Assembly: GCA_036940085.1 (NCBI GenBank)
Contig: JALLBK010000566.1
Span: 1-26,355, forward strand
Length of the DNA: 26,355 bases
Source: Discostella pseudostelligera
Lineage: Eukaryota > Bacillariophyta > Thalassiosirophyceae > Thalassiosirales > Thalassiosiraceae
Direction of reading: 5' to 3'
A program made the position numbers and the translations under genes. Under the pieces are notes generated by a model that saw only the letters and a list, made by a program, of their open reading frames with translations, did not search any database and was not told the origin of the DNA. Positions 8,307 to 18,800 of the stretch are shown here, piece by piece; position 1 is the first letter of the stretch, and each line of letters begins with the position of its first letter.

Positions 8307-9735
8307 TGCGCAGTGTCAGATCTTTTGATAGGTTGACTCGCAATGATCAATGGTCAATGATGAATGATGGCGAAATATCCAAAATCCAAACATCAAACTC
8401 TTTCGATAGCAATCTACCCGTACTCCATACGCCTCTGCAAATGGCCCAGCAAACGAACGACTACAAAGACAACCAATGTTGTGGTAATGTCCTTGATATC
8501 ATGTGTTATGATAACAATTGTATGAATCATTCAGAGCGGATGATACGATAATATCTACTCCTATGATGGATGGCGCACGTGAGTTGAACATCGTACTATG
8601 TCCTAAACGACTGTCGTAAAAGAATATAGGTAGATATTGATATTAATTACTGTGCGAAGTTGATCTTGAGTAGGAAATGGCGGGAGAATTGCACCTCCTT
8701 CTCACATACTTTTGCTTCAACGGACACCTTCTCAGAGGATTTCTTCAAGGGGTGCGACAATTGAAAACAAATCATCATTTGGCTCCAGAGCCATGACACC
8801 AATGCACTCCATTATTTGTCTGAACGAGAACGATAAAATACTGTAGCGCTAGTGAATACATTTTAGGCGGGAATTTCATTTGAAATATTTGACATAATGA
8901 ATTCCTATGTGAGACTTCTTTCTTTCTTCTCCCAACGCAAGCAAGAAAAGCCGGACCGGCCTCGGAGAACACTATCACCACACAAGACGAGACAGGACGA
9001 GACACACAGTGAGTGGGCTAAAGGCCCCCATTTTTCCCGCTCTAATGACGCACACAAGCAAGACATCTTGTTTGCAATGCACCTTTCCTCAACTTCGTCG
9101 AATAACAAGAGGATAGCGAATTCTATCTACTATTCATGTTTTCTCCGACAGATTTGATGCCAGTCTCTACCATTTGAATCGAACATACCGCCGGGGAGTG
9201 AAGAATTGATTAGTAGGGCCACAGGTACGTCAGCCCATGGTGTGCCCGTGGCTTGCTCGATTATTTAATTCAGATGCACCTTCGGCCAGCATGTGTCATG
9301 TCATTGGGCTTGTGCCGACGGCTCACTCTACTACTGCTAAATGAGATGATGTCGCGCCGTCATTGCCCGAGTGGATTCATCTTCGCATGAGTGATGTTGC
9401 AGAGGCCAAGTTGTTGTTCATACTGAATGATGAGCGTAGGCTTCAAGAATCGAGCCTCCTGCCACCGGGAGCGAGGGAGCACAGAGCGCGACGTATCGTC
9501 TCCATCTGTTGTAGATGTATCGTTGTCGGCAAATTCCAGTTTCAAGACCAACATGATGTCATCTATTATTTCGTTTCTCTTGTTCTAACTTTTGGTTTTA
9601 TCTCGTTACCTCGACTCTTCTCGTAGACTGATCAACACTCAATATTCAATATTATTCTTCGACGACTTCTAGGGAGACCAGACCAACCATTGCTACTGTA
9701 GACGAATATATTCTGACAAACCGCGATTTATCATC
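8307..9735. other. Long intergenic region without visible gene
   Basis: 1.4 kb with no convincing exon on either strand. It includes three GGCGGGA-type sites: TGGCGGGAGA at 8678-8687, TAGGCGGGAATTT at 8865-8877 and TTTTTCCCGCT at 9031-9041. These lie 700-1060 bases upstream of the next gene, so a link to it is uncertain. The last ~200 bases before 9736 are T-rich and then AC-rich, as expected for a promoter and leader. An unannotated noncoding RNA cannot be excluded. Confidence 0.4.
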
Positions 9736-11230
9736 ATGGAAGGAAAAGGCCAATCATCTCAGCAAGATGAAATTCCCCCAAGGGTAAGGGTCTCCTCGTA
9801 TTCGAGTATTCTTCCGTCGATGCATCAGGAAAGTGACTCTCAAGATTCTTCACAACCTCAAGCTCCATCACATGCCGCCCCACCTCATTCGCAGCCTCCA
9901 ATGTCAAGTTTCAAGCAACACTACGTGCATCCGCGTGCAACTCATCCATCAGCCGAGCCAGGAGGGTTGAGCGAAGGAAGCATCCTCCCGTCTTCGAGGT
10001 TATATGGGCACATTCCCTATTCGTCTACCTCATCAGGAAGTGGGACATACTCACCATTGTTACAAATGGCTGCTGTTCCACCATCTGGCATCTCACCGGT
10101 TCAGCCATATCCTGGATTTGGGTCGTATCAATCTCCAGTGTACGGGTATGGTTCCAGTGGACAAGGCTTTTCATATGGCACGAGTTCATCGATTCCAAAT
10201 GCTACTGTTGGAGTTCCTGGATCTCAACCTGGTTATGGAGCGCCAACTCCTTTGGGGGCGGAATCGCCGTTTGGCGCACAAGGCTTTCCATATTATGGGA
10301 GTGGGTACCCATCACAGCAGTACGCTGGGCATGCTGGTCACGGCTACGATGGAGCGCCACAGAGAGGGCGTGGGCATTATCAAGAAGGACCCTATCATCC
10401 GGTGACGAAGAGTTATGCAAAAAACCCCGGAAAGCCCATCTTTAAGAACGACAATCGATTAGGCCCGGAAGGCGCGAATCTGTTTGTCTTTCATATTCCA
10501 AATGAGATGACCAATTACGATCTCTTTCAGATCTTTCAGGCGTATGGAAACGTTTTAAGTGTCCGGATTATGACGGAAGAGGCTACAGGACGAGGGAGAG
10601 GTTACGGTTTTGTCAGCTACGATTCTGCTGAGTCAGCAGCCATGGCGATACATCATCTCAATGGATTACCGGTAAGTTCACGACGGCAAAAATGCTATTA
10701 GTTGACTCATAACATTGTTCTTATTCCTTCTTCATTTCTCTCCTGTCCAGATACAAGGCAAGCGCTTGAAGGTGCAGTACAAGCAAATAAGACAAGATGC
10801 TCAAGATCGGCAGCGTTATCCATCGTATGCAGGTAGTATTTTGCCCGTGCAAGACTATTCCGCAAGACCATATGAACCCCGTCAACGAGAAGATTTCACA
10901 GACCAACCTTCTATTCCAGGTTTCGTGCCAATTCGTGAAGCGGAAGTTCCTGGGGCAAAATCACCTCTGATAGGGTCAAATTCTGAGCACGAGGGCGGAG
11001 ACATTCTACCACCGACAGGCTTCATGGCCGCTCAAGATAATGCACGATCTGCACAGTCTCATCCAAAGACACGTGCATTTGATTCCATTCTCCCGTCTAT
11101 TGATGATTTACACACAGATGACATCGATTACAGCGGCAATCAAGGCGAACAAAGGAATACACCATCATCACCATCACCATCACCTCTCACTGATATGAAG
11201 GACATGAGGAGGGCTCTTCCCGACCCCTAG
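9736..11230 (+). CDS. CELF/Bruno-like single-RRM RNA-binding protein
   Basis: Exons are 9736-10671 and 10751-11230 (79-base GTAAGT...CCAG intron, phase 0), 471 aa. Residues 1-240 are disordered, rich in Pro, Ser, Gly, Tyr and Gln, and prion-like. One RRM spans about 243-328, with RNP2 LFVFHI (249-254) and RNP1 RGYGFVSY (288-295). The context GPEGANLFVFHIP and the ending IQGKRLKVQYKQIR match the third RRM of CELF/Bruno proteins, which bind GU-rich RNA and act in splicing, translation and mRNA decay. Only one RRM is present, where CELF proteins have three. The tail (329-471) is polar. A short SILP motif recurs at residues 24, 82, 341 and 424, with a related DILPP at about 396. Cytosolic or nuclear location is expected since no targeting peptide is seen; the RNA target is unknown. 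Confidence 0.88.
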
Positions 11231-11570
11231 AAAGAAGATGTCCAGCGTCGTAGTCTTTAACCTTCATTAAGTTTTTCTAAGCCGTCTTGGTTATTGATGC
11301 ATTAGAAATGTAAATACTAGTAGTGAGTTAATTCCTATTCGCGTTCATTGTTCCTCAAAATACAACGATCACATATCCCGTGGGAAGATTTTCATTTTGT
11401 GGTATCGTAGGCGTTATGCCATCATCAACAGTATCCGTTCCATTACCTGGCAATACCATCCAAAGTTTTTCCAACTTCGATCATCTCTTGGTGTTTACCT
11501 TCCATCGACCACCGCGCCATAACGATCCATTGCAAGCATTCTTTGTTTCATAAGAGATCTCATCTCTGAA
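11231..11570. other. Convergent 3' intergenic region
   Basis: 340 bases between the ends of the RRM gene (+) and the cysteine-tail membrane protein gene (-). AT-rich, presumably the two 3' untranslated regions; no gene is seen. Confidence 0.4.
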
Positions 11571-12076
11571 TTACATACAGCATTCCAGCAACACCCCGTT
11601 TTTTGTCGGGCAGCACATTCCGGTCAACCCTAACGCCACACATTTACTATTCAATGAACATTCAGCGGATGAGTCAGCGGCGTTTGTTGCATCACTATTA
11701 TTGCTACTGTCTTCGTCGTCGTTGCCGATGGGAACCCAAGACATATCATGTTTCGTAGTGCCCCCCTCGTCAGTTGCTGTTGGTGGGCCATACAAGTGCG
11801 TGAAGCTAATTCAATGTGCAAGGGTTCAGTGACATGTTAGGAACAGAGCGAATAATGCAAAGCGCCAGCCCGAATTCTTCTCCAAACACTAATACTGCGA
11901 ACTCACCCATGAGACATTCCGTAGGCGAACCCGCCCATTATTACAAGGGCAATTACGACAGGAACCACAGCCCGAACAAACCGATTCCAATTACACCGAG
12001 TCTCATTCAGATAGTATGTATTCTTCTCATCAAATTCATCGTGAACATTCACGGCGCCATACCCGACGGGGCTCAT
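11571..12076 (-). CDS. Small membrane protein with cysteine-rich tail module
   Basis: Two exons on the minus strand, 12076-11907 and 11805-11571, with a 101-base intron (GTGAGT...TTAG, phase 2), 134 aa. Residues 1-33 are polar. A single hydrophobic helix sits at about 34-54 (VRAVVPVVIALVIMGGFAYG), followed by an acidic Asn/Ser/Asp-rich linker. The end carries a compact cysteine module: CSLNSKC, then LGLTGMCCPT, then a terminal ECC-M. As far as I recall, this LGLxGxCCPT signature recurs in many diatom proteins of unknown role; that is recollection, not a search result. The module would face the lumen or the outside if the N terminus is cytosolic. The start at 12076 was chosen because the frame open upstream to 12241 runs through the palindromic promoter elements. 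Function unknown. Confidence 0.7.
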
Positions 12077-12798
12077 CGTTTCGTATTGAGTGAATAATAT
12101 GTGGCAATAGGCTGCAGGAGGGCAAATAGAGACAGCTTGCGGCTTGCAGCTTGAGTTAAAACTACACGTGGCTTTTATCTGGCGCCACGTGTAAGTGTAT
12201 ATGGCGGGAACTTTCCCGCTATTATTCCTGCCACCTGCCACGTGTGTGTAAGTTCATTGTATGACTTCCCGCCAAATAACTTCCCGTGTACTGGATGGTG
12301 GATGTGTCCAGCGAGCGTGACGCTTGACGCTTCAACATTGTTACCTATCATTGTCCGGTGGATGTATCAAGTCAAGTCGACATCGTTGGAAGTTGGAACA
12401 TAAATGAGTTTATTTTATCTCTCTAGCGGATAATATCGACATGTCTATTTAGGAATTTGTCGCGCCTCTGGCAGCAGCGCAAGGTGGTGAAGTCTACTAT
12501 CAACATTCTCTCACAATATTTACTTGTTCGATGACTTTGGTGAATGCCGGCAGGATACTTCTTGGATGCAGTAGCGTTAGTGTAGTGAGTGATAGATAAG
12601 TTAGCGTAGCAGCGAACACAGCCTGTGCAACGATATGTACAAGTACCGAATATCTTGGTTTGATAGACAATTCGGTACATTTGATTCAGCACGGCCTGTC
12701 CGCTAGCGTATGTGACTCAAAGATGAAGACTTGGTACCAAGCAACTCGATTGTATTCATGTGCATTTCTGAAAAAGATCCCAGTATTCAAATAAAGAA
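12077..12798. other. Intergenic region with a cis-regulatory cluster
   Basis: 722 bases between two minus-strand genes. The half next to 12076 holds the CACGTG/E2F-like cluster listed separately. The half next to 12798 presumably contains the 3' untranslated region of the plastid protein gene. A short frame at 12423-12692 (-) is not convincing. Confidence 0.4.
12165..12284. promoter_or_regulatory. CACGTG and E2F-like cluster upstream of the cysteine-tail gene
   Basis: Within 120 bases are three CACGTG boxes (12165-12170, 12186-12191, 12239-12244), a palindrome GCGGGAA-CT-TTCCCGC at 12204-12219, and TTCCCGCCAAAT at 12266-12277. The cluster lies 90-210 bases upstream of the start codon at 12076 (minus strand). 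CACGTG is the G-box/E-box bound by bHLH and bZIP factors; TTTCCCGCC fits the E2F/DP consensus. The 17 bases at 12268-12284 recur exactly at 21282-21298. Confidence 0.5.
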
Positions 12799-13483
12799 TT
12801 ACTGAACAATAATGTCCTTGAAGCGTCCAGCAACACGACGGATAGTCTTGAGTGGCCCGCTGCGCATGTGTGCCCGTACCACCTTTGTCGACTCTTCATC
12901 CACTGACATGCTTGGCCAGTCATCGGTTGGAGAACGAAATGAGTAGGAGCTGTCATACTCGCTACAGGAAGAGATTAAAATAGAGAGGAGAACATAGGTT
13001 AGTGTGATCAAAACAAGAACTGGATGCGTGTAGGCTGCAGTGCAGAAAGTTCATGGGAAACACTTACTCGTCGTAGACGGGTGGCTTGGTAGTAGGATCC
13101 ACCTTCTCGTACCAGCTCCACAGCGTATGAATGGGCATCTCCTTACTTGTCGGCATCGTCGGCATAACAGGCATGGCGATGGCGGGGATGGACCATGCAT
13201 TCAACTGTGTGGAGCTCGCCGATGTGAAGATTCCGTAGCTCGTCGGTATATTCTTTTTGAGAGCATCTCCTGATAGGTACGTCTTGCTCAACTTACGCGT
13301 CAAACTCGATGCCGCCGATGCCAATACCATAGCGTCATGTGCCGTAATGTGATACTGGTGGGCGAATGCACGGACGTGTTCTATGCAAAGGAGAAAGATG
13401 GTCATGAAGAGGGCGGTCATGGCAGCGGCTCGACGTTGGAGCGTCATGGCATGTTGCCGGAGTTGTTGTCTATCTGCGATCAT
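12799..13483 (-). CDS. Plastid-targeted protein of unknown function
   Basis: Exons 13483-13068 and 12961-12799 on the minus strand, with a 106-base intron (GTAAGT...TGTAG), 192 aa from the first Met; Met13 and Met22 are alternative starts. The N terminus has a basic patch, then a hydrophobic core (MTALFMTIFLLCIEHV) ending VRA|FAHQ. This is an ASAFAP-like signal and transit arrangement, so plastid location is likely. The mature part has an Ala/Ser-rich stretch, a Met/Pro repeat (MPVMPTMPTS), an aromatic segment (LWSWYEKVDP), an acidic Tyr-rich patch across the exon junction (VYDDEYDSSYSF), and a basic C-terminal helix (GPLKTIRRVAGRFKDIIV). I do not recognise the family. The coherent splice, clean signal and two-exon frame support a real gene. 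Confidence 0.7.
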
Positions 13484-14213
13484 GGTTGTACTTGTTGATG
13501 GTGTTGTGTCTTTGCTTTTGGATTTTATGAGATCGATTGGATCTACCTACACCTGCTTTCAACAGAGAAGAATGCTATCGTCGGCAAAGATTGTGGATAT
13601 GCTTTGATCGGCGATCACTGAATTTTTGGATGCAATCAGAATTTTGTTCACTTCGTGCAAATATTTGGTGGTCACCGATAAACACCGTGAATGGGGCGGG
13701 TGAGACTTTCAGAGATTCGTGTTCGTGCGGCACGATGAATGACGAGTGCGACTTTGCTACTACGGGTATTCTTCCTACCGAAGCAAATATTCCAATGGCC
13801 ATGGCATCACGAAGAAGAAGTCGATGAAGTGTTGTTCTTTTTGGAGGCGTGGTGACATCTTGATGGCCGTCAGGATTGCGTGGCGGCTGGTGGTGTCAAG
13901 TCTCATTTTCTTTGGTGACACCAAAACGGATGAGTTATTCTTAAATTCCGTCTCATATCTGAAACGTTTAAACAAAGTAAAATTTAGTATAAAAGAAATC
14001 AAATATGTTCTCTCCATCGAATATTTACACAACCCTTAGTAATTTCATTTTTTTGTCTCTCGGCGGGCCGGCGCGGGGAAAGGAGATTCATCTCTACGTA
14101 GGGGCTCTCGAAGGTATGGTAGGTAAAATACGTCTCTATGTCGGAGCGAGGTAGGAGTAGGCAGGAGCGAGAGATACGGAGGAGATGGGAGATAAGTAAG
14201 TGGGAGATGGGAG
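13484..14213. other. Divergent intergenic region
   Basis: 730 bases between the plastid protein gene (-) and the NASP-like gene (+), so it should hold both promoters. An AT-rich part (13920-14050) is followed by a purine-rich run of GGGAGATG-type repeats just before the NASP-like start (about 14180-14222). No gene is seen. Confidence 0.4.
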
Positions 14214-15472
14214 ATGGAGATGGAAACCATGACCATGACCATGGCGACGATATCCGCCGACCCTCGATTCATATTGGCAAGATCACTCCTCAGCGGCCGA
14301 TGCGAAGAGAAGGATGACGCCAAGGTAGACGATGAAGACGAAGGTGGAGGAGTTGAAGCGGCAATCGACATCTTCGCCACTCTACTGGAGGAAGCTCGCA
14401 CAACTCATGGCGACCAAAGTTTGAATGCGGCGCTATGCCAATTTGAGTATGGCAATGCATTGTTTCGTGCGGCAGTAAGAAGGACACCGTTGGATAAGAA
14501 TGATGACGGGAAAATTCTCGGTGCCAATACTAGTGACTCGAAACCAGCGGCGAAAGTAGAGAGCCAGAGAGAAATTATTGCAGCTGCAGCAATGAAGCGG
14601 TCAGCCACCGATGCCGATAATTCGACTCCATCACCCACTAAACGAGTCAAAATAGAGAAGGCTGATTCATTGACCAACGAAGCTGATAGTAAGGATGATG
14701 GGGTAACGGGAGAATCGGATGACAACGATGATGATGACGATGACATGGATCTGGNGATGATGATGACGATGACATGGATCTGGCATTGGACATGATGGTA
14801 ACTAGTTGGTCCATTCTACTTTCTCACACTACAAATGAGACCCCGAAAAGCAACAACCAACGTATTCAGAATGATACGTCTCGGAAGAATCAACAATGGG
14901 CAGAAGAACAATTACCACGCGTATTGAGATGTATTGGCGATTGGTATTTCTTTCGCGAAGAATTCGCGGATGCAGTAGACATGTACTTGAGGTCGATGCA
15001 ATATCGCGAGGAGGCTTGGGATAGATCAAAGCAAAGTCATAGTCGGAATGGTACCGGCGAAGACAACGAGTCATTGACATTGGAAGACTTACAGTGTCAA
15101 CGACTTTTGGTTGAGATGTATGCGCTTATATCCGAAGCATTGCTTTTATGTCCCGAAGATGAGGATGTCGTTTGTCACCACAGTGATGAAGATGAAAATG
15201 ACGGTAATCCAGCTTTGAAGGCAAAGGGGATGCATGGAGAGAATGTATCTGCACAAAGAACAAAAGGCACGGTACTGGTCAAGGCGAAGGATCGAGTGGA
15301 ATACGCACAGAGTTATTATGACATGGCTAGAGTTGGATTGGAGGAAGTTCTCTGTCGATATGGCAAAATGGCAGCTTCAAAAGTCGATGTAGGCAACGAA
15401 AAGGAGGATATTGGTTATTTAGTAATGTCGGTAGTGGGCGTTGGGAATTCGTTAAGTGAACAACAACAATGA
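14214..15472 (+). CDS. NASP-like (SHNi-TPR) histone chaperone, frame broken at an N
   Basis: Encodes a protein of about 419 aa with the layout of NASP/Sim3/Hif1 chaperones, which bind histone H3-H4 in the nucleus and cytosol. The first TPR (about 20-85) includes AAIDIFATLLEEA and FEYGNALFRAAVR. Next come a charged linker with a nuclear-localisation-like KRVKIEK and an acidic tract (DDNDDDDDDMDL), typical of the acid-interrupted TPR2. The later TPRs contain LPRVLRCIGDWYFFREEF and ADAVDMYLRSMQYREE. The frame breaks at 14755, where an N separates two identical 28-base copies of an acidic repeat. One more base there would join the two frames, so this looks like an unresolved assembly spot, not a pseudogene. 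Start: the first Met of a Met/Thr-rich run; Met11 (14244) is an alternative. The central assignment rests on TPR pattern and acidic insert, so it is less certain than the other named genes. Confidence 0.75.
14727..14783. repeat. Perfect 28-bp tandem duplication around an ambiguous base
   Basis: Positions 14727-14754 and 14756-14783 are identical, starting GATGATGATGACGATG and ending ATGGATCTGG, with the single N of the window (14755) between them. As written the period is 29 bases, which breaks the reading frame; a true period of 30 would encode a ten-residue acidic repeat. Confidence 0.95.
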
Positions 15473-15852
15473 CGATTGAATGCTCCGGCATCCGGCAAGA
15501 GATGGTGCATCGCGACATTTCATTTCTGTACAATCAATGAACATTCCCACCTCTATTTCCAGAATAGATATACTTACAGCATAATTCTTTGCCGTTCCAC
15601 ATTATGTTGTTTTCAATTTTTATTCGTCACTGTAAATAATAATCATCTCCTCGTCGACACCCGAAGACAAAATTGGCGGGAAGAATTTTAGTCTGAATTC
15701 TACTCCTACTGATTATTGCACAAGTAGTACGTAGAGAATGGCGGGAAAGATCGTATCAATTCCTACATCGCGCTGGAAGAAGTTGTTCTCACAAAGGCGG
15801 GCTTGGGCTTGACCGTCACCACACAAAAAATATTCCTGATTCCTGCGCCGCC
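15473..15852. promoter_or_regulatory. Intergenic region with two E2F-like sites
   Basis: 380 bases between the NASP-like gene and 5-oxoprolinase, both on the + strand. TTGGCGGGAAG is at 15673-15683 and ATGGCGGGAAAG at 15738-15749, about 175 and 110 bases before the 5-oxoprolinase ATG. The upstream half is AT-rich, probably the 3' untranslated region of the NASP-like gene. Confidence 0.4.
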
Positions 15853-18800
15853 ATGCCATGGCGACAGTTCCGGCCCGGTAGTAGACTATTCCTACTAGTA
15901 TCGTTCGCTTCCGCATTCCAACATCTATCATCGCCACTTCATTCATCACGTTTATTACTCCGGCATGGAATCCGGCTGTCCAACATGACATCAGCATCAG
16001 CTACGCAGCAGCAACAAGTAGAACACAAAGGCGACGGAAAGTTTCATTTTGCCATTGATCGCGGTGGAACCTTCACCGACGTGCACTGCACTCTTCCCAA
16101 CGGCACCGAGCTAGTGTCGAAATTGCTCTCCGTCGATCCGGTCAACTATGACGATGCTCCCACCGAGGGCATACGTCGCATCTTGGACGAGCACGACCCC
16201 ACCGGGAAGAAGTATCCACGTGGTCTGGTGGTGGATACTTCACTCATTGGAAGTATTCGAATGGGAACGACCGTGGCCACCAATGCCTTACTGGAGCGAG
16301 AGGGAGAGCGCATGGGACTTGTTATTACGAAAGGATTCGGTGATTTGTTGAAGATTGGGGACCAAACTCGAAGTGACATGTGAGACATTATAGCTGATTG
16401 ATGATGTGCAGTGAAGGTGCAAGGAGCAACTCACTCTTACAATCCTACACTATCCTACATCATCTTATCTCAGCTTTGATTTAACTTGTAAGGCACCAGA
16501 GGTTTTATATGAAGAGGTGATAGAAGTGGATGAAAGGGTGATGCTCGCTGAATTTTTTGACGAGAACAGAAGTGACGAAGAGATTGAGTTGCTGGAGCAG
16601 AAACCACAGTCAATTCATAGCGTTGAATCCATAGGTCCATATGCTTCAAATTATCCGGAGGCAGGAGTTGGAAAACGTATCAAAGGCGTTACAGGGGAAA
16701 AGGTGGGTTTGGTTATTAATGCAATCGCAATTTATCGCCCTTGAGCGTCTGCCAACATCACGCTTGCATTGAATTCAATAATCAGGTGATACCCATCCGC
16801 ATCCCCGACGCTGATGCAGTACGTACATCACTTCGCAAGTTGGCAAATAAGGGCATTAAATCTCTTGCCGTAGTATTTCTTCATTCCTACGTCTACCCTG
16901 AACATGAAAAAATGGTTGGCGAGATAGCCAAGTCGATGAACTGCTTCTCTGAAATTAGTCTCTCTCACGAAGTAATGAGCATGGTGAAGCTTGTACCTCG
17001 CGGACACACGGCTTGTGCGGCGGCGTATCTCACTCCCAAAATCACAGAGTATTTGGCAGGATTTACAAAGGGGTTCGATGATGGTCTCATGACGAGTGTT
17101 CGATTAGATTTTATGAAGTCGGATGGTGGCTTAACGCCGGTAAATGACTTTGGTGGTCATCAGGCTATCCTGAGCGGACCAGCGGGAGGTGTCGTGGGCT
17201 ATGCAAAAACTTCATATCGCCGATCGTTGGATGAAGATGGCAACGCATTGAACAAACCTCTACCAATAATCGGATTTGATATGGGAGGAACGTCAACTGA
17301 TGTCTCAAGATATGATGGAGCACTGGAGCATGTATTTGAGACGACAACCGCCGGGGTGTGTATCCAAGCCCCACAGTTAGACATTCACACAGTTGCAGCC
17401 GGAGGAGGATCACGACTATTTTGGCAGAATGGTCTCTTCGTGGTAGGCCCTGAATCAACTAAGGCTCATCCGGGTCCTGTGTGCTATAGAAAGAATGGGT
17501 ACCTCTCTGTAACAGACGCCAATTTAGTGCTTGGGCGGGTGATTCCTGAACATTTCCCTAACATTTTTGGACCCAACGAGGACGAGCCATTGGATCTAGA
17601 AGGAGCAAGGGAGGCATTTCGGGCACTTGCTGAAGAGAATAACGATGTAAAGGGTACGATTGAGGGGCTTGCATATGGATTCATACAAGTCGCCAACGAG
17701 GCAATGTGTAGGCCGATTCGTAACCTGACTCAAATGCGTGGATTCGATATAACGAAGCACTCATTAGCATGTTTTGGTGGTGCAGGTCCGCAACATGCGT
17801 GTGCAATGGCAAGAGCGCTGGGAATATCCAAAGTTTACATCCATAGGTACGGCGGAATTCTTTCGGCGTATGGGTTGTCAATGGCGGATGCCGTAGTGGA
17901 AGAACAGGAACCTGCAAAGGAGGTATACGCCGTAGCGAAAACTGACGGTAGTGGATTCTGCGTGGATCATGATCCTTCGTCACCAACGAGAAATGCTCGT
18001 CTCGAGCATTTGGCTATGAAGGCTCGTTCAGCTCTCGTGAAACAAGGATACTCTGAAAGTGAAATCGTTATCGAGAAGTATTTGAACATACGTTATCAAG
18101 GAACCGACAATGCAATCATGATCAAAGAGAAAACGATCGACACAGCGCTTCCATACGCGAATTCATTCATTGAACAATATCGTCGGGAGTTTGGCTTCAT
18201 TTTAGAGGGACGTGATCTATTGATTGACGACTTTCGTGTCCGAGCATTTGTGCCTGGCGCGTCACTTGCGCCTCAAAATTCAGTGCCGATTCTCGGTGCA
18301 CCCCCTTCAGCTGGAAACACTCGAGCGTTCTTTGAGAATGGATGGGAAAACGGTGAGATCGCTCTAGTACTCTTTGCAATGCGTGTGTGTGATAACATGC
18401 ACTTACCGCATTCTATCCGTGCTTACAACAGCATCCACCTACAACTATGAGGATTTGAAGCCCGGTCATGAAATAGTTGGCCCAGCAATTCTATTCCAGT
18501 CGATCAGTACAATCGTTCTAGAAATTGGCTGTACTGCATTAGTAACTGCAGATGGAGACCTTGATATAACTGTGGAACGGAAAACGTATACTGGCGACAA
18601 AGATGAGACATCAGAGATCAAAGAAGATCCAGTCCAATTGTCCATTTATGCACATCGATTCATGGGGATCGCAGAGCAAATGGGTAGAACTCTATCTCGG
18701 ACAGCAATTTCCGTAAATATCAAGGAGAGGCTGGACTTCTCATGCGCACTTTTTACCAGTGACGGAGGACTCGTAGCAAATGCTCCGCACATTCCCGTTC

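Noticed and set aside
9363..9626. 87-codon frame on the + strand before the RRM gene
   Set aside because: Overlapped by an equally long minus-strand frame, with no family resemblance or coding pattern. Probably chance.
12077..12241. N-terminal extension of the cysteine-tail protein to an ATG at 12241
   Set aside because: The extra frame runs through palindromic promoter-like elements and CACGTG boxes and reads as random sequence, so the ATG at 12076 was preferred.
12423..12692. 89-codon frame on the minus strand
   Set aside because: Rich in Arg, Cys and Thr, with no domain, targeting signal or splice support. It lies where the 3' untranslated region of the 12.8-13.5 kb gene is expected.
14214..15472. 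NASP-like gene as a pseudogene
   Set aside because: The only defect is at an ambiguous base inside a tandem repeat; both halves are otherwise intact and in frame.
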